Shown here: piece after piece, positions 6,365-10,981 of the stretch
Layout of the letters: every line of letters starts with the position of its first letter
Position numbering within the stretch: position 1 is the stretch's first letter
DNA from: Thiobacillus denitrificans
Lineage (GTDB): Bacteria; Pseudomonadota; Gammaproteobacteria; Burkholderiales; Thiobacillaceae
Reading direction: 5' to 3'
DNA length: 10,981 nt
Assembly (NCBI GenBank): GCA_002424845.1
Contig: DILD01000029.1
Coordinates: 4,080-15,060 of the forward strand
The notes under the pieces: generated by a model
Seen by the model: only the letters and a program-made list of their open reading frames with translations
Told to the model about the DNA's origin: nothing
Databases searched by the model: none
Translations under genes and position numbers: made by a program

Positions 6365-6673
6365 TCAGTTCGCCGGAGTCTCGGCAGGCACCACGATCAC
6401 CGTCGTGCCTTCTCCGGTCTTGCCGGTTTCGCCCTGGACGCCTTCGGCACCCTGATACCCGGTAGCGCCCTGGCTGCCGGTAGCACCCTGGACGCCTTCG
6501 GCACCCTGATATCCGGTGGCGCCCTGGCTGCCCGTCTCACCCTGGCTGCCGGTGGCACCCTGCGGACCCGGAGGGCCGGGTTCCGCAGCGGGCACATTAA
6601 CCACGGTCGGCTTGTCACAAGCGGCCAGACTCAGCGTTGCGAGCAGTGCGGAAATCAATAACGTACGGTTCAT
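6365..6673 (-). CDS. Collagen-like repeat lipoprotein
   Basis: A 102-residue lipoprotein: signal peptide with lipobox LAAC (Cys19), a short linker, then an uninterrupted run of 19 Gly-X-Y triplets (Gly33 to about residue 89, starting GPPGPQGATGSQ), and a short tail TTVIVVPAETPAN. The triplets are rich in Gln, Thr, Ala and Glu, as in bacterial collagen-like proteins, which fold as triple helices and are stabilised by charge and threonine instead of hydroxyproline. The likely location is the outer membrane, facing the periplasm or the surface; the function is unknown. AAAGGA upstream supports the ATG at 6673 over one 24 bases earlier. It is transcribed toward the phospholipase D-like gene, 115 bases away, and could share its transcript. 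Confidence 0.88.
   Translation of the reverse strand: MNRTLLISALLATLSLAACDKPTVVNVPAAEPGPPGPQGATGSQGETGSQGATGYQGAEGVQGATGSQGATGYQGAEGVQGETGKTGEGTTVIVVPAETPAN
6432..6539 (-). repeat. 54-bp in-frame tandem repeat in the collagen-like gene
   Basis: Two adjacent 54-base units, 6432-6485 and 6486-6539, agree at 49 of 54 positions by hand count. They encode the 18-residue units GETGSQGATGYQGAEGVQ and GATGSQGATGYQGAEGVQ (residues 45-62 and 63-80). Unit number can change by slipped mispairing or recombination while the reading frame and Gly-X-Y register are kept. Confidence 0.9.
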
Positions 6674-6978
6674 GGTAGATCCTTTGGAAATGGGCAATCG
6701 TGGCGCGGAGGACTTTAGTGCCGTCCGCGGGCAAACCGGCTCGACCTGAAACTGAAAATCGCATCCGGAAGATTGTCAGCGTAGGCGAACGCCGTGCACC
6801 GTTCAGTGCGCTGGCGAACATTGGAGGCAATCTTTCGGAAGGATGGCTATGTGCGTTCCCGAACGGACGCCGACTCGATAGCGCGCCATATTGATCGTCC
6901 GGACATGTCGAGCGCGAGACCCAATCTCCGATTCCGCAAGGCTTCCGGCTCGCATCCATTCATCATGGGGACTTTAAT
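6674..6978. other. Divergent intergenic region, 305 bases, no gene seen
   Basis: This stretch separates the minus-strand collagen-like gene from the plus-strand exported-protein gene and must hold both promoters. Open frames crossing it on both strands lack ribosome binding sites and recognisable protein sequence. I saw no strong -35/-10 pair, hairpin or tRNA-like fold. GGGGA at 6967-6971 serves as the ribosome binding site of the plus-strand gene. Confidence 0.5.
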
Positions 6979-7413
6979 ATGAAACGCTTATTCTTCGCGG
7001 CAGCGCTGGCCGCCGCCACCCTTCCGGCACTCGCGGTCGACGTCGGGGTGTCCGTCAACATCGGCCAACCCGGTTTCTACGGCCCGATCGACATCAGCGG
7101 CTATCCGGCTCCGCAACTGATCTACCCTACGCCGCGCGTCATGTATCGATCCGCCCTGAATCGCCCGCCGATCTACATGAACGTCCCCCCGGGCCACGCC
7201 AGAAACTGGCGCAAACACTGCCGCGCATACAACGCCTGCGGCGAACGGGTCTACTTTGTGCAGAACAACTGGTACGAACGCGAATACGTACCGCATTACC
7301 AGCAACGGCATGACGCTCGCAAGGATAACCGCCAGGATGGTGATCGCGGCAAGCGGAACGGCAACCCTGGAAACGATCGCGGCAATGATCAAGACAAGGG
7401 CCGTGGCCGCTGA
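6979..7413 (+). CDS. Small exported protein of unknown function with disordered charged tail
   Basis: A 144-residue protein. Residues 1-19 are a clear signal peptide (MKRLFFAAALAAATLPALA), so the mature protein is periplasmic or secreted. The central part has a Tyr/Pro-rich segment (GFYGPIDISGYPAPQLIYP) followed by the compact motif PPGHARNWRKHCRAYNACGERVYFV (about 70-94), with two cysteines (81 and 87) that could form a disulfide. From memory, this GHAxNWxxHCxxYNACG motif recurs in small hypothetical proteins of betaproteobacteria; no function is known to me. Residues from about 108 are low complexity (Arg, Asp, Asn, Gly, Lys) and probably disordered. GGGGA eight bases before the ATG supports the start. 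Codon use is like its neighbours. Confidence 0.85.
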   Translation: MKRLFFAAALAAATLPALAVDVGVSVNIGQPGFYGPIDISGYPAPQLIYPTPRVMYRSALNRPPIYMNVPPGHARNWRKHCRAYNACGERVYFVQNNWYEREYVPHYQQRHDARKDNRQDGDRGKRNGNPGNDRGNDQDKGRGR

Positions 7414-7693
7414 GGTTTGGGTGTCGCCGCAGGTAAAGGCTTTCGTGTGATCCGTTCCGTATCCATGAGGTTTTTACCTTCTCGCAGCTTACCGGGAATG
7501 ACGTGCTGTAACGGCATGCAGCCGCATTTCATTATGTGCGCCACCGTACCGACCCCATCAGAAGGTATGACTACACTGGTTTGAGGTTCCGGTACGGCGT
7601 CATGTAGTGATCCTTCAGGCCTCGCCTGCTTGGGCTTGCCCACAGAAATACCGGATCAGGCAGTCCCCGTTCAACTTACTTCTGGAGTCAACC
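7414..7693 (+). promoter_or_regulatory. Leader and promoter region of the BON-domain gene
   Basis: No gene is seen in these 280 bases. CTACACT at 7571-7577 resembles an RpoS-type -10 (CTAYRCT). It sits between the arms of an exact 8-base inverted repeat, CCGTACCG at 7544-7551 and CGGTACGG at 7590-7597, which could be an operator or a leader structure. CTGGAG at 7682-7687 is the ribosome binding site of the gene that starts at 7694. Confidence 0.35.
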
Positions 7694-8008
7694 ATGAATC
7701 AATTCAACAAAATACTTTCCGCACTTTTCCTGGCCGTTACGCTGGGATCTGTTGTCGGGTGCGCGGCGACATCCCAGCATCAGGCGACTGGTGAGTATGT
7801 AGACGATGCCGTCATCACCACCAAGGTGAAAGCAGCCTTGGTCAATGATCCCCTGACCAAGGCTTATGAGATCAACGTCGAGACCTTCAAGAGTGTGGTT
7901 CAATTGAGTGGTTTCGTGCGCTCACAGGATGCGGCGAACAGGGCGATCCAGTTGGCACGCGGCGTCAAGGGCGTGGTCTCCGTCAAGAACGACATGCGGC
8001 TCAAGTAA
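7694..8008 (+). CDS. BON-domain lipoprotein (OsmY/transport-associated type)
   Basis: A 104-residue protein. The signal peptide (MNQFNKILSALFLAVTLGSV) ends in lipobox VVGC with Cys23, so it is an envelope lipoprotein. Residues about 36-103 form one BON domain: DDAVITTKVKAALVNDP, then INVETFKSVVQLSGFV, AANRAIQLARGVKGVVSVKNDM, with the conserved glycines. BON domains bind phospholipid or support membrane integrity; OsmY and DolP of E. coli carry two, whereas this has a single one. The ATG at 7694 has CTGGAG seven bases upstream and starts the signal peptide; an in-frame ATG at 7607 is unsupported. A terminator follows, so the gene is probably monocistronic. A stress role is inferred from the family and from the promoter-like sequence. 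Confidence 0.93.
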   Translation: MNQFNKILSALFLAVTLGSVVGCAATSQHQATGEYVDDAVITTKVKAALVNDPLTKAYEINVETFKSVVQLSGFVRSQDAANRAIQLARGVKGVVSVKNDMRLK

Positions 8009-8025
8009 GCGATCACTGACTGCGG

Positions 8026-8062
8026 GCCGCTGACGGATGCGACATCCGGCAGCGGCTGTTTT
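8026..8062 (+). terminator. Rho-independent terminator of the BON-domain gene
   Basis: GCCGCTG-A-CGGATG (8026-8039) pairs with CATCCG-G-CAGCGGC (8043-8056), a 13-pair stem with one internal mismatch and a CGA loop. It is followed by TGTTTTGTTC. It lies 17 bases after the stop codon. Confidence 0.85.
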
Positions 8063-8132
8063 GTTCTACCCCCGGACTGATCGGCTTGAAGAAATCATTC
8101 TGTCGGGTAATTTGCAATGAGGTCAGGAATGA

Positions 8133-8142
8133 CTAGCTTTAA
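8133..8142 (+). promoter_or_regulatory. Candidate RpoS-like -10 of the yqjD-yqjE-yqjK operon
   Basis: CTAGCTTTAA matches the RpoS extended -10 pattern CTAYRCTTAA at seven of ten positions, and TTGCAA at 8112-8117 could act as a -35. It lies 60 bases before the first start codon. It resembles the CTAGTCTTAA ahead of csbD. Confidence 0.35.
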
Positions 8143-8202
8143 TAGTGAGTGGCTTCGTTATATCAGTGAACCATTTCCTAATCACGTAAAGGGAGAATAT
8201 CC

Positions 8203-8538
8203 ATGAGCACTAAAAATCTATCCGCCGAAACAAGCCCGGCTGACGTCACGAAAGCGCAGTTAATCCATGATTTCAAGGTAGTCGTGGCCGATGCGGAAGC
8301 TCTGCTGAAGGCCACAGCCGGGCAGGGGGGTGAGGCGATGGCATCAGCGCGCGCCAAGGTGCTTGAGTCGCTTGAGACGGCAAAAGCAAAAATGATCGAT
8401 GCCGAGCAAGCGCTGCTGGTCAAAACCAAAGCCGCCGCCAAAGCGACGGATGAATATGTCCACGTGCATCCCTGGCAGTCCATCGGCATCGCCGCAGCAG
8501 TCGGAGTGGTAGTCGGCCTGCTGATCGGACGGCGTTAA
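8203..8538 (+). CDS. yqjD: DUF883 family protein, YqjD/ElaB-like
   Basis: A 111-residue protein with a charged, helical, soluble N-terminal part (KAQLIHDFKVVVADAEALL, later EAMASARAKVLESLETAKAKM) and a single C-terminal membrane helix (HPWQSIGIAAAVGVVVGLLIGRR, about 89-111) ending in the basic GRR typical of DUF883. In E. coli, YqjD and its relatives ElaB and YgaM are tail-anchored inner-membrane proteins that bind ribosomes in stationary phase and are RpoS-dependent. AGGGAG ten bases upstream supports the start. It is the first gene of a three-gene operon; the next begins seven bases after its stop codon. The symbol follows family and gene order, not proven orthology. Confidence 0.92.
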   Translation: MSTKNLSAETSPADVTKAQLIHDFKVVVADAEALLKATAGQGGEAMASARAKVLESLETAKAKMIDAEQALLVKTKAAAKATDEYVHVHPWQSIGIAAAVGVVVGLLIGRR

Positions 8539-8545
8539 TCCGACG

Positions 8546-8938
8546 ATGGCGGGGGAATCGCAAGCGACATCAGGGGGACTGTTTGATTCCCTGAAAACCT
8601 TGTCAGTTAGCCTGGTCGGTATTTTTCACACGCGTCTTGAGCTTTTGTCCAATGACATCGCCGAAGAGCGTGAGCATCTGATCACGCTGCTGGTGCTGGT
8701 GCAGCTTGCGCTATTTTTCCTGGGCGTGGGCGTGGTGCTGTTGGCGCTGCTGGTTGTGGTCGCCTTCTGGGAGACGCACCGACTCCTGGCGCTGGGTAGT
8801 GTGACCGGGGGGTTTCTGCTGGCCAGCGCCGGCGCGGCGTGGCTTGCCCTGCACAAAACCCGAACCCGGCCACGGCTGTTCGAAGCCAGTCTGGCTGAGT
8901 TGTCCAAGGACCGGCAGCACCTCACTTCCGGATCATGA
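8546..8938 (+). CDS. yqjE: YqjE-like membrane protein (phage holin III-type family)
   Basis: A 130-residue inner-membrane protein with an N-terminal amphipathic segment (LFDSLKTLSVSLVGIFHTRLELLSNDIAEEREH), two hydrophobic helices (about 45-73 and 81-102) and a polar C-terminus. This is the layout of the YqjE family, which automatic annotation often names phage holin; its neighbours make a resident stress operon much more likely than a phage origin. It sits between yqjD- and yqjK-like genes, as in enterobacteria. Its stop codon overlaps the start of the next gene by four bases (ATGA at 8935-8938), suggesting translational coupling. The biochemical function is unknown. Confidence 0.9.
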   Translation: MAGESQATSGGLFDSLKTLSVSLVGIFHTRLELLSNDIAEEREHLITLLVLVQLALFFLGVGVVLLALLVVVAFWETHRLLALGSVTGGFLLASAGAAWLALHKTRTRPRLFEASLAELSKDRQHLTSGS

Positions 8939-9213
8939 ACAAAAAGCTGACCCGTTTGGCCGAACGTCGCGGCCTGCTGATTGCGCAGGCCGAAGCGCAG
9001 CGAGCCGCGCTGACAATCAACATTGCGCCGTGGCGTTCGCATCTGGCGCTGGCCGACAAGGGAATAGCAGCGGTTCGCTACATCAGGAGCCGCCCCGCAT
9101 TGATAGTGGGCGCCGCGCTGCTGATAGCGGTCTTGCGTCCACGACGCGCCGGCACATGGCTGCAGCGCGGATGGCTGGCATGGCAGATCGGGCGCAGGCT
9201 GCGCGGGCGCTGA
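8935..9213 (+). CDS. yqjK: YqjK-like protein
   Basis: A 92-residue basic protein. The N-terminus MNKKLTRLAERRGLLIAQAEAQR matches the YqjK-family opening (a basic coiled segment), and there is a single hydrophobic stretch at about 72-84 (PALIVGAALLIAVL). The C-terminus is strongly basic (RRAGTWLQRGWLAWQIGRRLRGR). It is the last gene of the yqjD-yqjE-yqjK operon, with its start overlapping the previous stop codon by four bases. The function is unknown. The call rests on gene order together with the N-terminal pattern. Confidence 0.82.
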   Translation: MNKKLTRLAERRGLLIAQAEAQRAALTINIAPWRSHLALADKGIAAVRYIRSRPALIVGAALLIAVLRPRRAGTWLQRGWLAWQIGRRLRGR

Positions 9214-9392
9214 GCGGCCGGCGCAGGCTACATACCCAAATACGACAAAGTGATGGCGGGCAGTTCCCGCATCGATCCGTGGCTTGCCTCTGGCCGATTC
9301 AAAACTCAGGCAAGCCGACAATCACCGGTTTTCAGGGGGCCTCTTTGGCTTAAAAGGCCACCGCAGGAGCAAGCTCGGCCTGGAATCCCCCA
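9214..9392. other. Convergent intergenic region with inverted repeats
   Basis: No gene is seen here. GGCTTGCCT at 9281-9289 pairs exactly with AGGCAAGCC at 9308-9316 (18-base loop), and GCGGG (9256-9260) pairs with CCCGC (9266-9270) around CAGTT. A further imperfect hairpin, GGCC at 9338-9341 with AAAAGGCC ending at 9359, lies closer to the rhodanese gene. One of these probably ends the operon and the convergent rhodanese transcript; none has a good T-tract. Confidence 0.4.
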
Positions 9393-9779
9393 TCAAGTCT
9401 GTTCCCACGGCAACCCCTCAAACCGCCAGCCGTTTTTCGTGCTGCGATGGTGCGACTCGTCCATGTCGCCTTCGAATCCGTGCAACACGTTGTACACCTC
9501 GGGAAAACCGTATTTTTCCAGGTAACGCCCCGCCTCGACCGATCGTCGACCGGAGCGGCAGATCAGCACCACCGGACGGTTGGCCGAAGCGGCCTTACGC
9601 GAATGGCCGAGAAAGTCCGGGTTGACGTCCCAGTCGGGGCCGTCCTGCCAGGCGATGTGGATCGCTCCCACCGGATGACCGACAAACAGGTATTCGATTT
9701 CCGAGCGGCAATCGATGAAGACAGCTTCGGGACGGGACTGCAGGAAGGCCAGGGCTTCGGCGGGTTCGAGATGTTTCAT
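9393..9779 (-). CDS. Single-domain rhodanese-like protein
   Basis: A 128-residue cytoplasmic protein (no signal peptide) with one rhodanese domain: FIDCRSEIEYLFVGHPVGAIHI near the start, then the active-site loop CRSGRRS with catalytic Cys74, and a C-terminal NVLHGFEGDMD. The loop Cys-x-Ser-Gly-x-Arg is that of sulfurtransferases such as GlpE and PspE, which move sulfane sulfur from thiosulfate or a persulfide to an acceptor such as cyanide or thioredoxin. Length is typical. The ATG at 9779 was chosen because it begins the domain; a longer reading frame running to 10247 would lie entirely antisense to metH. The gene is divergent from metH with 108 bases between them. A link to sulfur-amino-acid metabolism is possible but not shown. 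Confidence 0.92.
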   Translation of the reverse strand: MKHLEPAEALAFLQSRPEAVFIDCRSEIEYLFVGHPVGAIHIAWQDGPDWDVNPDFLGHSRKAASANRPVVLICRSGRRSVEAGRYLEKYGFPEVYNVLHGFEGDMDESHHRSTKNGWRFEGLPWEQT

Positions 9780-9843
9780 GGCAAGCACCGGGTAGACTCG
9801 ATACCTGCACCATAGCACCCCCGGCACGCCTCGCGCCAACCGA

Positions 9844-9849
9844 TATAAT
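9844..9849 (+). promoter_or_regulatory. Candidate -10 element of metH
   Basis: A perfect TATAAT lies 38 bases before the metH start codon, with a transcription start expected near 9856. No good -35 is visible 16-18 bases upstream (the sequence there is GC-rich), so the promoter may depend on an activator. No cobalamin or SAM riboswitch fits in the remaining leader. Confidence 0.5.
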
Positions 9850-9887
9850 GCGCAATTGCCCTGCTGCCGTTTTCTACGCTCCCTGCC

Positions 9888-10981
9888 ATGTCCCGCACCG
9901 CCCTGCTGAATTCCCTGCTCACCCAGCGCATCCTGGTTCTCGACGGCGCGATGGGGACGATGATCCAGTCCTACAAGCTTGATGAGGCAGACTATCGCGG
10001 CAAGCGTTTCGCCGATTTCGCGCACGACCTCAAGGGCAACAACGATCTGTTGTGCCTGACACAGCCGCACATCATCAAGGAAGTCCACGCCAAGTATCTG
10101 GCCGCGGGCGCCGACATCCTCGAGACCAACAGCTTCAACGCCACCTCGATTTCCATGGCGGACTACCACATGGAACATCTGGTGCCGGAGCTCAATTTCG
10201 CCGCCGCCCGGCTGGCGCGCGAGGCCGCCGACGAGGCGACCGCGCAAAATCCGGACAAGCCGCGTTTCGTTGCCGGCGTGCTGGGACCCACCTCGCGCAC
10301 CGCGACCATTTCGCCTGACGTGAACGACCCCGGCTTCCGCAATGTCACGTTCGACCAGCTGCGGGTGGCCTATCTGGAAGCGATCGACGGCCTGGTAAAG
10401 GGCGGCGCCGACATCCTGATGGTCGAGACGATTTTCGACACGCTGAACGCCAAGGCCGCGCTGTTCGCGATCGAGGAATACTTCGAGGCCAACCAGATGG
10501 GCTTGCCGGTGATGATCTCCGGCACCATCACCGACGCCTCCGGCCGCACGCTGTCGGGCCAGACCGGCGAGGCCTTCTGGAACTCAGTGCGCCACACCCG
10601 GCCTTTATCCATTGGTCTGAACTGCGCGCTCGGTCCCGACCTGCTGCGCCAGTACGTCGAAGAGCTCTCCAACAAGGCCGATGTGTTCGTCTCTGCTCAC
10701 CCCAACGCCGGCCTGCCGAACGCCTTCGGCGAATACGACATGGACGGCACCGAGATGGCGGTCCACATCGGCGAATGGGCACGTTCAGGCTTGCTGAACA
10801 TCGTCGGCGGCTGCTGCGGCACTTCGCCGGCGCACATCGCAGCCATCGCCAAGGCGGTCGAAGGCGTGGTGCCGCGTGTACCGCCGGTACTGGAGCCGGC
10901 GATGCGCCTGTCGGGGCTGGAGCCGTTCAACGTCGGCAAGGATTCGCTGTTCGTCAACGTCGGCGAGCGCACCAACGTCAC
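9888..10981 (+). CDS. metH: Cobalamin-dependent methionine synthase, N-terminal part (cut by right edge)
   Basis: The frame is open from ATG 9888 to the end, giving 364 residues of an enzyme of roughly 1200. It transfers a methyl group from methyl-tetrahydrofolate through cobalamin to homocysteine. Residues 1 to about 325 are the homocysteine-binding barrel: LDGAMGTMIQ (18-27), NNDLLCLTQP (51-60), ETNSFNATS, and VAGVLGPTSRTATISPDV. The three zinc ligands are present as Cys246 (in GLNCALGPD) and Cys309-Cys310 (in VGGCCGTSP), one residue less than the E. coli numbers. The pterin-binding domain begins near the edge (FVNVGERTNV). No strong ribosome binding site precedes the ATG, but the protein start aligns with the family. 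The folate, cobalamin and activation domains lie outside the window. Confidence 0.97.
   Translation, partial: MSRTALLNSLLTQRILVLDGAMGTMIQSYKLDEADYRGKRFADFAHDLKGNNDLLCLTQPHIIKEVHAKYLAAGADILETNSFNATSISMADYHMEHLVPELNFAAARLAREAADEATAQNPDKPRFVAGVLGPTSRTATISPDVNDPGFRNVTFDQLRVAYLEAIDGLVKGGADILMVETIFDTLNAKAALFAIEEYFEANQMGLPVMISGTITDASGRTLSGQTGEAFWNSVRHTRPLSIGLNCALGPDLLRQYVEELSNKADVFVSAHPNAGLPNAFGEYDMDGTEMAVHIGEWARSGLLNIVGGCCGTSPAHIAAIAKAVEGVVPRVPPVLEPAMRLSGLEPFNVGKDSLFVNVGERTNV

Noticed and set aside
6432..6539. CRISPR-like array
   Set aside because: The two repeat units are directly adjacent without spacers, in frame, and encode Gly-X-Y triplets.
8546..8938. Phage holin as a sign of a prophage
   Set aside because: Gene order yqjD-yqjE-yqjK and the absence of any other phage gene show that this is the chromosomal YqjE family.
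8626..9321. Minus-strand open frame (231 codons) across yqjE and yqjK
   Set aside because: It is antisense to two well-supported genes and has a low-complexity Ser/Arg/Gln composition.
9780..9887. Cobalamin or SAM riboswitch ahead of metH
   Set aside because: The space after the likely transcription start is about 30 bases, too short, and I see no conserved box of either class.
9780..10247. N-terminal extension of the rhodanese frame to 10247
   Set aside because: It would lie antisense to metH, and the domain starts naturally at 9779.

Overview
The window looks like a chromosomal segment of a betaproteobacterium. The evidence is moderately high GC, MetH and rhodanese proteins of proteobacterial type, a HiPIP-type electron carrier resembling the Iro/HiPIP proteins of sulfur- and iron-oxidising bacteria, and a small secreted protein of a type I associate with Nitrosomonadales/Burkholderiales. 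No database was searched, so the genus is open. Nothing indicates a prophage, plasmid, CRISPR array or insertion sequence, and I found no tRNA or rRNA.

Layout. (1) 1-1720: a TerC-family membrane protein (partial, minus strand) diverges from a CPA1-type cation/proton antiporter (plus strand). (2) 1721-3895, plus strand: a HiPIP-like Fe-S protein with a twin-arginine signal, a CsbD stress protein, and an uncharacterised exported protein. (3) 4027-6673, minus strand: a collagen-like lipoprotein, a phospholipase D/cardiolipin synthase-like lipoprotein, and an OmpA-type lipoprotein with a glycine zipper. (4) 6979-9213, plus strand: a small exported protein, a BON-domain lipoprotein, and a compact yqjD-yqjE-yqjK-like operon. 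(5) 9393-10981: a single-domain rhodanese (minus) divergent from metH (plus, cut by the right edge).

How the genes fit together. The middle of the window (about 1.9-9.2 kb) is a cluster of short envelope and stress genes: CsbD, BON/OsmY-like, DUF883/YqjD, YqjE, YqjK, and at least four lipoproteins. Relatives of several of these are general-stress (RpoS) genes in Escherichia coli. Three of them (csbD, the BON gene, yqjD) have upstream sequences resembling an RpoS extended -10 element. A shared stationary-phase or osmotic-stress programme is a reasonable inference but is not shown here.

The most unusual observation is that the HiPIP-like gene carries a duplicate of the csbD 5' module. The leader (about 105 bases), the ribosome binding site and the first 16 codons match the csbD gene 672 bases downstream, and all nine shared residues use identical codons. 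The HiPIP signal sequence therefore sits behind a CsbD-derived head, or the true start lies at an internal ATG at 1987. The other notable item is the collagen-like lipoprotein with a 54-bp in-frame tandem repeat. I did not find a convincing new multi-gene system beyond this stress/envelope cluster.
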